Below, piece by piece: positions 23,401-31,150 of a stretch of 36,695 bases of DNA. The stretch is from a virus. Positions within the stretch are counted from its first letter, which is position 1. The number at the start of each line of letters is the position of its first letter. The notes under the pieces are model-generated. The model saw only the letters and a program-made list of their open reading frames with translations. It was not told the DNA's origin and ran no database searches. The position numbers and the translations under genes are program-made. The stretch lies in the IMG/VR virus record IMGVR_UViG_3300020172_002120, positions 1-36,695 of that record. One strand, written 5' to 3'.

Positions 23401-26400
23401 TTCACTGTAAATTCTTATCCTTCAGAAAGATATACAAGTGATATTCCTCTCCTATTAAATGAAACTGTGAGGGCATCCGATACTCTCGATTTTAGACCAA
23501 GAGTATCGGATTTCAATACTTATAGTTCTTCACCATTTGCATTTACTTCAAGAACATTTGGAAATGCTGCGTCAAACACTACACCAGTGTTAACTCCAAA
23601 TGAAAGTACTTTAATTGGATATTCTTATTATTTACCAAGAATTGATAAAATTGTTTTAAACCGAAGTGGAGAATTTACTTATCTAAAAGGAAATTCGGCA
23701 TTAAATCCAAAAGCCCCTTTAAATGCTGAAGAGGCAATGGAAATTGCAACTATTACATTGCCAGCATACTTATATTATCCAAAAGATGCTTCAATATCTT
23801 TGGTTGATAATAGAAGATATACAATGAGAGATATTGGAAAACTTGAGGATAGAATTGAAAATCTAGAAAAAGTAACTTCACTATCCCTACTTGAAGTAGA
23901 CACCAAAACTTTACAAATTCAAGACGCAGATGGACTAAGCAGATTTAAGTCTGGATTTTTTGTTGATGACTTTAAAGATAATAATTTGATTGATAAATCT
24001 TCAAAGACAGATATTAACTTAACAACCACAGAATTGGTTGTTCCAACAGATCTGTATTCATTAAAGGCGGAAATTGCTTTAAATTCAAGTTTAAATCAAT
24101 CAACATCCGATTTTAGTACTGATCTCGCTCTCCTTGATCCAAATGTTAGAAAAACAGGAGATCTGATTACTCTTAATTATCAAGAAAAAGGATGGATTGA
24201 ACAACCACTAGCATCTAGAGTTGAAAATGTCAATCCATTTAATATGATTGAATTTGTTGGTACAGTTGTTCTTAGACCATCTTCTGATAGTTGGGTAAGA
24301 AATGTATATGTTCCTGGAAATACAAGACAGATAACTGGTGGGTCAGACTATGAATATATTGAAAATATTAAAATTTCTACCGAACCAGAACAATGGATGA
24401 GATCGAGAAACGTTGAGTTTCTCTCTGGAGGTTTAAAACCATTAACAACATATTATACATTTTTAGATGGTGCTAGCAATATTGATGTTATTCCTAAAAT
24501 TTTAGAAATTCAAATGAATTCTGGAGTTTTCCAAATTGGTGAAGATGTTGAAGGTTTCATTGGTGCTACAAAAATTATTACATTTAGAGTTGCAAAACCA
24601 AATCATAAGGTAGGACAATATGATGACCCATCAAGATCATATCAAATTAATCCTTATGGTGGCGGAACTGCAAGTACACAACAAACTTTACCAGATACAT
24701 ATTCGGCATCATCCACAGTATTAACCGTTGATACTGCATCATTAGCATCAGAAGCTCAGGGTAAATATTCTGGTTATGTAATTCAAAATGCTGTTCTTGT
24801 TGGAAAAACTAGTAAAGCACAAGCAAAAATTGCAAATGTTCGTTTGAAATCGGACAATTTGGGGGATCTTCTCGGATGTTTCTTCTTGAGAGATCCACTA
24901 ACAAATCCACCACCAACTATTAGAATAGGAACAGGAATTAAAACCTTCAAAATTACATCAAGTTTAACTAATGAAACTCCACTTCCTGGAAGCCTCTTAA
25001 TTAGTAGTGGTGAAACAACGTATACTTCAACTGGAATTGTTGATACTTATAGGCAGGATACTGTTGTTGTTAGAAGACCACCCCCACCACCACCAAGAGG
25101 TAAGGGTAAAGATCCTCTAGCACAGACATTTACAGTTGATGAAACAGGAGCATTTTTAACATCGGTAGATCTTTTCTTTGCAAGTAAAGATCCAATTGAA
25201 AAGTGTTATGTTCAAGTTAGAACTGTTGAACTAGGTACTCCAACAAATCAAACAGTTCAAAACTTTGCTGGTCAAGTATTGGAACCAAGTCAGGTTGCAA
25301 TTTCGACAAATGCTTCGGTAGCAACTAGAGTTACTTTCCCATCTCCAATTTATTTGGAACCAAGACAAGAATATGCAATTGTAGTTCTTGCCCCATCAAC
25401 AAATAATTATGAACTATGGATTGCTAGAATGGGAGAAAAAACAATTAACTCCCAATTCTTACCAGATGCGGAAAGTGTAATCGTTACCAAACAATATACT
25501 GGGGGAAGTCTATTCCGTTCACAAAATGGAACTATCTGGACTGCAAACCAATTTGAAGATATGAAGTTTAAATTATACAAGGCAAACTTTACTTCATCGG
25601 ATGGTACTGCATATTTTTACAATCCAGAATTAGGATCTGATGACAATAATGTTCCTATTTTACTTCCAAACCCAATTAAAACTTTACCAAGAAAACTGAA
25701 GGTAGGAATTACTACAACAGTTGGTAATATCCTTAGCAATGTTTTAGTTCCTGGAGTTAAAGTTAGCTCTGGAACTCAACCAGGACCTGTTGGATATATT
25801 GAAAAAATTGGTGGAAATGTTTTTGGAAATCCATCAATTACCAATGCTGGTATTGGATATAGTTCTTCTGGAACATTCAATAATGTCCCACTCTATAGTA
25901 TTACAGGATCTGGAAATGGGGCAACTGCAAATATTGTATTTGCTTCAAATAAAGTAAGTTCCGTTGCAATTGCAAGTACTGGTACTGGATATGTTGTTGG
26001 TGATGTTCTGGGCGTAACTACCAGTTCAGTAGTCAAAGGATCTGGAGCTAGATTATCAGTTTCTACAATCCAAGGTATTGACACCCTTTATCTAACAAAT
26101 GTTCAAGGAGAAACATTTACGACTGGAGATCCATTAGTTTACTATTCTGGATCTACTTCAACATCATTGGGAAGTACTGTAATTAGAGGAACAACTTCAT
26201 TAATTAATGAATTAAATGATGGAAAGACTTTTGAAATTACCCAATTTGGGCACTCAATGCATTCTCCAAATAATATTGTAGAAATACAAGGAGTAGAACC
26301 AAATACAGTTCCTACAACATTATCCTCCGCAATCTCTTCCACTGAGACTACTATTTCTATTGCAAGTACGATAGGTCTTAATAACTTTGAAGGAATTAGT

Positions 26401-27558
26401 ACAAGTCAAGGATATGTTAAAATTAATAATGAAATTTTATACTACACCTCAATTACTGCTGGCGGCGCTGGCGCAGGTTCTTTAGGAATTAGTAGTAGAG
26501 GAATTGATGGATCTGCAATTAGATCTCATGATATTAATGATCTCGTTTATAAGTACGAACTTAATGGAGTTTCATTAACTAAAATTAATAAAATTCACAA
26601 TTTACCAACTGATGCTGCTCCAAAATCTGCAAATGATATGGATAAGTATTATCTACAAATTGATAGATCAGTTCGTTCTACTGGAAACACACAATTAAGT
26701 TTCTCTCAAGAGTCACAAATTGGTGGAAATAATGCTAAAGTCTCTAGAAATTTCCAATATGATGGGATTTCTCCACAATTTAATGTTATTGCCCCAGGGC
26801 AAGCAACATCAATTTCGGCACAAATGAGAACGGTTTCTGGAACAAGTGCTGGTGGATCTGAAGTTTCTTTCCAAGATCAAGGATTTGAACCAGTACAACT
26901 TAATCAGGTTAATTTCTTACCAACAACTAGAATTGTATGTTCGAAAGTTAATGAGACTACTAGATTAACAAATATTCCAAGGAATAAATCTTTGACATTT
27001 GGAATTAGAATGCAAACAACTGATCCAAATCTTTCTCCAGTAATTGATACACAAAATAGTGTATTCACTTTACGCAGAAGTAGACTTAATAGACCAATTT
27101 CAGATTACGTTCTAGATGGTAGAGTAAATTCTATAGATCAGGACCCACATTCTGCGGTATATATTTCAAATAAGGTCGATCTTGCACAACCAGCAACTTC
27201 GTTGAAAGTGATTGTTTCTGCATATAGAAATGCATCTGCAGATTTTAGGGTTCTTTATAGACTATTCCAATCAGATTCAAGTGGAGTTGAACCTTCTTAT
27301 GAGTTATTCCCAGGATATGATAATCTAATTGATACTAATGGTGACGGATATGGGGATTCAATTATCGATAATAATTTAAATAATGGAAAACCTGACGCAT
27401 TTGTCAAATCAAGCAAAGATAATCAATTCTTCGATTATCAATTTACAATAGATCAATTATCGCCATTTATTGGATATCAAATTAAAATTGTAATGAACGG
27501 AACAAATGAAGCTCTCCCACCAAGATTTAAAGATCTAAGGACGATTGCATTAGCTTGA
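20452..27558 (+). CDS. large DUF4815-type virion structural protein (2,368 aa), gp9/gp10 position
   Basis: The N-terminus has the DUF4815 signature: 'INPYYDDFDKYNNFYRVLF' then 'QARELTTLQSILQNQVESFG', found at the start of large tail/baseplate proteins of many marine myoviruses. The middle is beta-rich with 'GASSGASGYV'-type modules. A six-proline run (1543–1548, followed by RGKGKDP) appears to hinge the N-terminal part to a 'DPLAQTF' domain (about 1554–1662). Gly-x-Gly-Tyr repeats follow (about 1794–1876), then a 'INNEILYYTSI...RSHDIND' module (about 1977–2040). Near the C-terminus 'DTNGDGYGD' (2294–2302) fits a Ca-binding DxNxDGxxD loop. Gene order places it where T4 has gp9 and gp10, so a peripheral baseplate or fibre-attachment role is inferred. 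Sequence homology to gp10 itself is not evident. Confidence 0.82.
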   Translation: MPQKTNLNINPYYDDFDKYNNFYRVLFKPGYPVQARELTTLQSILQNQVESFGSHIFKEGSMVIPGGITYDLNYYAIKINPDHLGIDVSLYIDKLVGVTLEGQSSGVTATVLGYLLPPDLGVETPTLYVKYRNSNNDAVFDTFNDKEVLIAQSTITYGNTSINSGDTLATVFPLNASAIGSRVNLAAGVYFIRGTFVDVESSSVILDPYENTPSYRVGLTILEEIVSASDDNSLYDNAKGFSNYAAPGADRLKISAILSKKSLTDFDDKSFVELIRLDNGEVKKLQDKTQYSLIKDYFAKRTFEESGDYSIDNFKVEVTNSLNDRISSSGIYLENQKTDSGNAPSDSLMCVKVSPGKAYVRGFDIETVSTTILDVDKPRDTKTVSSALVPFELGSLVRVNNVYGAPFVGINNNNSIVYLQNRRKETNTVGSGTTIGQARVYTYNLTESPYTQPSTQWDLYLFDIQTYTVITLNTSLTPQQCPQSSFIRGASSGASGYVADSNTASTITLLQTSGAFIAGEQILINESTEFSRSIQSVKAYNADDIKSVYQNSTGITSKLKTTFTADLVLQKSVPAGFNVTDSIFIDNTGIATCAGKSFLGIRSDAIIRYQRPGIGTETYSRVQYVSSDGFTMKLVGISSVANVCNGDIPVGVTSTFNGAFRIGVPKIKQNDEASLYARLTSKDIATVNLGSSNILINNQLTEQSTSASGSLVVNVNATGISSAFFEAFDYDRYSVIYNDGVIESLRSDQFILDVGGTQLTINGLRVSQTNNVTLNTTVRKISVTNKVKQFLRSQKLDIVRTVSAASTALTGLSTNPYYGVRVEDKEISLNIPDVANVIAVYESLDQNAPILDKLTFVSGLNLDTATILGEKIVGSTSGAIAQLATRVSGVSGTQVEFVYLNNSKFQVGELATFKESNITANIQGIIPGTYLNITDRYTLDKGQKEQYYDYSKIVRKTGSADPKRRLLAIYNRYDVPTNDTGDVFTVNSYPSERYTSDIPLLLNETVRASDTLDFRPRVSDFNTYSSSPFAFTSRTFGNAASNTTPVLTPNESTLIGYSYYLPRIDKIVLNRSGEFTYLKGNSALNPKAPLNAEEAMEIATITLPAYLYYPKDASISLVDNRRYTMRDIGKLEDRIENLEKVTSLSLLEVDTKTLQIQDADGLSRFKSGFFVDDFKDNNLIDKSSKTDINLTTTELVVPTDLYSLKAEIALNSSLNQSTSDFSTDLALLDPNVRKTGDLITLNYQEKGWIEQPLASRVENVNPFNMIEFVGTVVLRPSSDSWVRNVYVPGNTRQITGGSDYEYIENIKISTEPEQWMRSRNVEFLSGGLKPLTTYYTFLDGASNIDVIPKILEIQMNSGVFQIGEDVEGFIGATKIITFRVAKPNHKVGQYDDPSRSYQINPYGGGTASTQQTLPDTYSASSTVLTVDTASLASEAQGKYSGYVIQNAVLVGKTSKAQAKIANVRLKSDNLGDLLGCFFLRDPLTNPPPTIRIGTGIKTFKITSSLTNETPLPGSLLISSGETTYTSTGIVDTYRQDTVVVRRPPPPPPRGKGKDPLAQTFTVDETGAFLTSVDLFFASKDPIEKCYVQVRTVELGTPTNQTVQNFAGQVLEPSQVAISTNASVATRVTFPSPIYLEPRQEYAIVVLAPSTNNYELWIARMGEKTINSQFLPDAESVIVTKQYTGGSLFRSQNGTIWTANQFEDMKFKLYKANFTSSDGTAYFYNPELGSDDNNVPILLPNPIKTLPRKLKVGITTTVGNILSNVLVPGVKVSSGTQPGPVGYIEKIGGNVFGNPSITNAGIGYSSSGTFNNVPLYSITGSGNGATANIVFASNKVSSVAIASTGTGYVVGDVLGVTTSSVVKGSGARLSVSTIQGIDTLYLTNVQGETFTTGDPLVYYSGSTSTSLGSTVIRGTTSLINELNDGKTFEITQFGHSMHSPNNIVEIQGVEPNTVPTTLSSAISSTETTISIASTIGLNNFEGISTSQGYVKINNEILYYTSITAGGAGAGSLGISSRGIDGSAIRSHDINDLVYKYELNGVSLTKINKIHNLPTDAAPKSANDMDKYYLQIDRSVRSTGNTQLSFSQESQIGGNNAKVSRNFQYDGISPQFNVIAPGQATSISAQMRTVSGTSAGGSEVSFQDQGFEPVQLNQVNFLPTTRIVCSKVNETTRLTNIPRNKSLTFGIRMQTTDPNLSPVIDTQNSVFTLRRSRLNRPISDYVLDGRVNSIDQDPHSAVYISNKVDLAQPATSLKVIVSAYRNASADFRVLYRLFQSDSSGVEPSYELFPGYDNLIDTNGDGYGDSIIDNNLNNGKPDAFVKSSKDNQFFDYQFTIDQLSPFIGYQIKIVMNGTNEALPPRFKDLRTIALA

Positions 27559-27559
27559 T

Positions 27560-27766
27560 ATGAGTGATATGATTAGGGTTGAAGGTCACAAAAATCTTTA
27601 CCGAGATGAGGAATCTGGCGCTATTTTAAATACGGATAGCGTCGGATATTCCGAATATATTAAACAAAGGGAGATTAGGAAAAGGGAAAGAGGGGAGATT
27701 AAAAATTTAAAAAATGAAATTTCTGAGATAAAATCCCTGTTAAGAGAATTATTAGATAGACAGTAG
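27560..27766 (+). CDS. small coiled-coil phage protein (68 aa)
   Basis: ATG 27560 follows the upstream stop by one base. The N-terminal half reads 'VEGHKNLYRDEESGAILNTD', a pattern I associate with short conserved proteins lying among structural genes of T4-like cyanophages. The C-terminal half (about 38–66) is charged and heptad-like ('LKNEISEIKSLLRELL'), so an oligomerising coiled coil is likely. It ends just before the TATAAATA late promoter. The role is unknown, but linkage to the DUF4815-type gene suggests a virion or assembly function. Confidence 0.8.
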   Translation: MSDMIRVEGHKNLYRDEESGAILNTDSVGYSEYIKQREIRKRERGEIKNLKNEISEIKSLLRELLDRQ

Positions 27767-27770
27767 TAAA

Positions 27771-27778
27771 TATAAATA
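27771..27778 (+). promoter_or_regulatory. perfect T4-type late promoter (TATAAATA)
   Basis: TATAAATA is identical to the T4 late consensus. It is intergenic, 23 bp before the ATG at 27802, and heads the run from the small Ig-like protein through gp16 in which I see no other clean late motif between genes. Confidence 0.75.
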
Positions 27779-27801
27779 AATATAGACTTTGACTGTTATA
27801 G

Positions 27802-28146
27802 ATGGCAGCTGTATACGTCAGCAATATTGTAATTAATGCTGGAACTGATTTTAGTCAAATTTTTTCACTTGAAGATAATAGTTCAAATTCTTATTTGAAT
27901 TTGACAACTTATTCAATGAGTGCTCAGATGAGGAAATGGTCTGGAAGTAGTTCTTCCGTTGTGTTTTCTACATCTATTTTTGACCCTGCTGCAGGAAATG
28001 TGAAAATATCCTTAGGTTCGACAATTACAACTTCATTAAAACCTGGAAGATATGTATATGATGTAATTATTACTAATGCTTCAACTGGAATAAAAACTCG
28101 TGTTATAGAAGGTATGGCCCTTGTTAGAGAAGGAGTTACCCGATAA
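27802..28146 (+). CDS. small Ig-like virion protein (114 aa)
   Basis: The 114-aa all-beta protein has a layout seen in N-terminal domains of phage baseplate or fibre adaptor proteins (BppU-like). 'GTDFSQIFSLED' opens it, then 'NLTTYSMSAQMRKW', 'KPGRYVYDVIITN' and a C-terminal 'RVIEGMALVREGVTR'. The 'LkpGrYvYDv' strand near the end is the most characteristic part. It starts the late transcription unit behind TATAAATA, and its stop overlaps the next start by one base, which ties it to the fibre-like gene two positions on. A fibre-associated or connector role is inferred from fold resemblance and context. Confidence 0.72.
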   Translation: MAAVYVSNIVINAGTDFSQIFSLEDNSSNSYLNLTTYSMSAQMRKWSGSSSSVVFSTSIFDPAAGNVKISLGSTITTSLKPGRYVYDVIITNASTGIKTRVIEGMALVREGVTR

Positions 28147-28406
28147 TGGAAGACGTTAGAGTTAAAGTTACTCAACAAAATGCCATTAAGATTGCTGTTG
28201 GACAACAAAATGCAATTAAAGTTGTTTCGTCTATTGCTGGAGCTATTTCAGGGGGAACTCTCTCTGCATTGAGTGATGTAAATGCTTCAACCCTTTCCAA
28301 TGGAATGGTACTTGTTTATAATGAAACGACTCAAAAATGGGACGCTACTTTAGAATTAACGCCAGGAATTACGCAGAATTTAGACATTAACGGAGGTAGC
28401 TTCTGA
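28146..28406 (+). CDS. small fibre-associated protein (86 aa)
   Basis: ATG 28146 overlaps the previous TAA by one base (TAATG), and its own TGA overlaps the next ATG (TGATG). The N-terminus holds a short internal repeat ('QQNAIKIAVG' / 'QQNAIKVVSS'). The second half reads 'LSALSDVNASTLSNGMVLVYNETTQKWDA', a pattern common in fibre proteins of marine phages ('LsDvd...dG.vLvyd..t.kW'). It ends 'NLDINGGSF', nearly the same ending as the next protein ('LDGGTF'), so the two may share an interface. A role as a fibre connector or chaperone is inferred. Confidence 0.75.
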   Translation: MEDVRVKVTQQNAIKIAVGQQNAIKVVSSIAGAISGGTLSALSDVNASTLSNGMVLVYNETTQKWDATLELTPGITQNLDINGGSF

Positions 28407-30064
28407 TGGCAAGCATCATTAGGGTCAAAAGATCTACAGGTACTAATATACCAGGAACATTACAATGGGGTGAATTAGCCTATGTAACTGGCATTGGTAG
28501 TTATGGTGGTTTAAACCAATATAAGGATAGAGTTTTTATTGGAGATGACGGATCCAATGTTCTAGCCATAGGTGGACGTTATTATACATCTATGATGGAG
28601 CATTCTCCAGGTAATTTGACTGGAGTTACAAATACAAGAAATAGTGATGGTGGTATTGTTGCTGTTCTTGATAGCAACAGAAAAATTGATGAATGGAATG
28701 TAGATAATCTCAAACTTGATACAAATATTTTATCCAGCACCAATGTTAATGGTGACATCATTATTGATCCAAATGGAACTGGCAATTTCATTTTTACTGG
28801 TGGAAGCTCACAGAGATTTAAAATAAATGATGGAACGATTGATCGTTTTGTCGTTGATACAATTACTGGATCTGCAATTTATAACCAAGGGACACTAACG
28901 GGGAATGCCCCAACAGTTAATTCTTGGGCCACCTGGAACAATGCTGGTATTGCATTTACTGGTATAGTTTTCAATGCAACAAACACGGCATCTGCAAACG
29001 GGTCTAGCCTACTTAGATTGATTGCTAACGGAGAAGATGTGTTCTCTGTTGGTGTAAACGGAATCACCACAACTACAGGTATTGGTACTGTTGTTTCGGG
29101 AAATGGTGGTCCTGGCAACTTCTTCGTTCAAAATCTATTAAGTGCTCAGACTACAACAACTCAAAATTTAAACGTTTTAAGTTCATTCAATCTTATTGGT
29201 ATTACATCATTTACTGGTAGAATTAATCAAACTGGTTTATTCTACAATCAGGGTGGCGCTGTTATTGATAACGTTGCGATTTCTTCAAACGTAATTTCAA
29301 CAAAATCAGGCGCTGGCAACCAACTTTTTATCGACCCATTCCCCGATGGGTTGAGTAATGAAGGAACTGTTATTATTAAAGGTGATTTGCAAGTTGATGG
29401 TACTACAATTACTGTTAACTCAACTAATGCTACAGTTAACGAACCAATTCTAAAACTTGGTGATGTTACAACTGAGAGAGTTGTAATGTCCCCAGCTCTT
29501 GCTGGCGTCAATACAATTAGACTTGATTCCGTTGTTGGATTAAATACAAATGACGTTGTAAGTGGATCAATTGCATTATCCGCACAAGGTTTATCCACTA
29601 TTACTTCAGTTGATTCTACTAATAAAATTATTACGATTGAAAATAATTTATCAGTTGGTGGAATCTCAACAACAACTAAATTGATAATTACCACTGGATA
29701 TGATACAAACACTGATCGTGGTATTTCATATAGTTACAATACGGGTATTGGAACAGCATCGAATAAACTTGGATTCTTTGGTTATGATGATAGCAGTGGA
29801 TATTGGACTTATATTCCAGATGCCACAAATACTAATAGTGTTATTGGTGGCGTTAAGGGAACCCTTGATGTTGGTGCAATCTATCTCGACTGGGCTGTTT
29901 CTGGTATACATACAAGAGGTGCTCTGTATTTTAACTCTGCTGGTAAAATTATCAGTACAAATGAACCAGAGGTTGGTTATGCAACAACTTCAAACTATGT
30001 TCTAACTACAGATGCATCAAACGTACCTGTTTGGACTAATACATTAGATGGAGGAACTTTCTAG
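28406..30064 (+). CDS. tail-fibre-like structural protein (552 aa)
   Basis: The N-terminus 'IIRVKRSTGTNIPGTLQWGELAY' corresponds to the particle-binding start seen in many cyanophage fibre-like proteins. 'DRVFIGDDGSNVLAIGG' follows. The middle has Thr/Asn/Gly-rich beta repeats ('IIIDPNGTGNFIF', 'GDLQVDGTTITVNSTNATV') typical of fibres with beta-helical shafts. Residues about 355–430 contain an 'IRLDSVVGLNTNDVVSG...ITSVDSTNKIITI' module related to those in the giant protein. It ends 'NVPVWTNTLDGGTF'. In gene order it occupies the T4 11/12/wac interval before gp13. Host-recognition or whisker function is possible, and no receptor-binding tip can be identified by eye. Confidence 0.8.
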   Translation: MASIIRVKRSTGTNIPGTLQWGELAYVTGIGSYGGLNQYKDRVFIGDDGSNVLAIGGRYYTSMMEHSPGNLTGVTNTRNSDGGIVAVLDSNRKIDEWNVDNLKLDTNILSSTNVNGDIIIDPNGTGNFIFTGGSSQRFKINDGTIDRFVVDTITGSAIYNQGTLTGNAPTVNSWATWNNAGIAFTGIVFNATNTASANGSSLLRLIANGEDVFSVGVNGITTTTGIGTVVSGNGGPGNFFVQNLLSAQTTTTQNLNVLSSFNLIGITSFTGRINQTGLFYNQGGAVIDNVAISSNVISTKSGAGNQLFIDPFPDGLSNEGTVIIKGDLQVDGTTITVNSTNATVNEPILKLGDVTTERVVMSPALAGVNTIRLDSVVGLNTNDVVSGSIALSAQGLSTITSVDSTNKIITIENNLSVGGISTTTKLIITTGYDTNTDRGISYSYNTGIGTASNKLGFFGYDDSSGYWTYIPDATNTNSVIGGVKGTLDVGAIYLDWAVSGIHTRGALYFNSAGKIISTNEPEVGYATTSNYVLTTDASNVPVWTNTLDGGTF

Positions 30065-30065
30065 G

Positions 30066-30308
30066 ATGGATAGTGAAATTGATGTGAATTTTTTGGTAGG
30101 CATTTATAATCAAAGATTAAATGCAATGACTAGTCAAAATATTCTTTTAGAAGCAAAAATCCAATCAATGCTTAAGCAATTTGAGGAAGATAAGAATAAA
30201 CTTCTAATGGCAAATTTGGAATTACAAAGAAAAGTTGATATTTTAACCCCTGAAAAACCAACAGCAACAAATAAAGTTAAAAGAAGCGATTATACTGAGG
30301 AGGGATAA
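30066..30308 (+). CDS. small coiled-coil protein (80 aa)
   Basis: I chose ATG 30066, one base after the TAG of the fibre-like gene, because GGAGG lies about ten bases upstream. An in-frame ATG at 30048 would overlap the fibre gene. The protein is mostly one long amphipathic helix ('EAKIQSMLKQFEEDKNKLLM', 'LELQRKVDIL'), with a short basic/acidic tail. It probably oligomerises. Small coiled-coil genes just before gp13 occur in related phages, and a link to fibres or the neck is inferred from position only. Its stop overlaps the gp13 start by one base. Confidence 0.78.
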   Translation: MDSEIDVNFLVGIYNQRLNAMTSQNILLEAKIQSMLKQFEEDKNKLLMANLELQRKVDILTPEKPTATNKVKRSDYTEEG

Positions 30309-31150
30309 TGGCAAAACCAAGTACCAGGCAAGAACTTATTGATTATTGTTTAAGGAAACTTGGTGCGCCAGTCCTTGAAATCAATGTTGATGATGATCAA
30401 ATTGATGACTTAGTTGATGATGCCTTACAATATTTTAATGAAAGGCATTTTGATGGTGTCGAAAGAATGTATCTCAAATATAAAATCACTCAGGCAGATA
30501 TTGATAGATGTAGAGCAAAAAATACCGATGGAGTGGGAGTTGTAACGACAACTGCTTCAGCAACTATTGCAGGGTATGGAACGACTAATTTTACTTGGTA
30601 TGAAAATTCTAACTTTATTCAAGTTCCAGATTCTGTAATTGGTATTGAAAAGATTTTTAAATTTGATACTAGTTCAATTTCTGGTGGAATGTTTAGTATC
30701 AAATATCAATTATTTTTGAATGATCTCTATTATTTCAATTCGGTTGAATTATTGCAATATGCAATGGTAAAGAGTTATTTGGAAGATATTGATTTTCTAC
30801 TTTCCCCTGATAAACAAGTTAGATTCAATAAAAGACAAAATAGATTATATATTGATATTGATTGGGGATCTCAAGCAGCTGGCAATTTTTTAGTTCTAGA
30901 ATGTTATAGAGCTTTAGATCCAAATGATTTTTCCAAAGTTTGGAATGATTCGTTTGTAAAGAAATACTTAACAGCATTAATTAAAAAACAATGGGGACAG
31001 AATCTAATTAAATTTAGAGGAGTTAAATTACCAGGTGGTATTGAACTGAATGGTAGAGAAATTTATGAAGATGCTCTAAAAGAATTGGATGACATTAAGT
31101 CTGTAATGGCGAATGAATACGAACTTCCACCATACGATTTTATTGGATAA
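30308..31150 (+). CDS. 13: neck protein gp13
   Basis: The 280-aa protein corresponds to T4 gp13 (309 aa), which with gp14 forms the neck that closes the filled head and accepts the tail. The N-terminal block 'STRQELIDYCLRKLGAPVLE' followed by 'DQIDDLVDDALQYFNERHFDG' (about residues 35–55) is the conserved connector signature, in which a helix pair packs on the portal. 'RLYIDIDWG' and 'LECYRALDP' (about 178–202) lie in the conserved central region, and 'LKELDDIK' near the end in the C-terminal helix. It starts by a one-base overlap with the preceding gene and ends by a one-base overlap with gp14. Confidence 0.92.
   Translation: MAKPSTRQELIDYCLRKLGAPVLEINVDDDQIDDLVDDALQYFNERHFDGVERMYLKYKITQADIDRCRAKNTDGVGVVTTTASATIAGYGTTNFTWYENSNFIQVPDSVIGIEKIFKFDTSSISGGMFSIKYQLFLNDLYYFNSVELLQYAMVKSYLEDIDFLLSPDKQVRFNKRQNRLYIDIDWGSQAAGNFLVLECYRALDPNDFSKVWNDSFVKKYLTALIKKQWGQNLIKFRGVKLPGGIELNGREIYEDALKELDDIKSVMANEYELPPYDFIG

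Noticed and set aside
29248-29712. 154-codon open frame on the minus strand inside the fibre-like gene
   Set aside because: It is the antisense shadow of a Thr/Asn/Val-rich coding frame. It has no promoter or ribosome binding site, and every supported gene is on the + strand.
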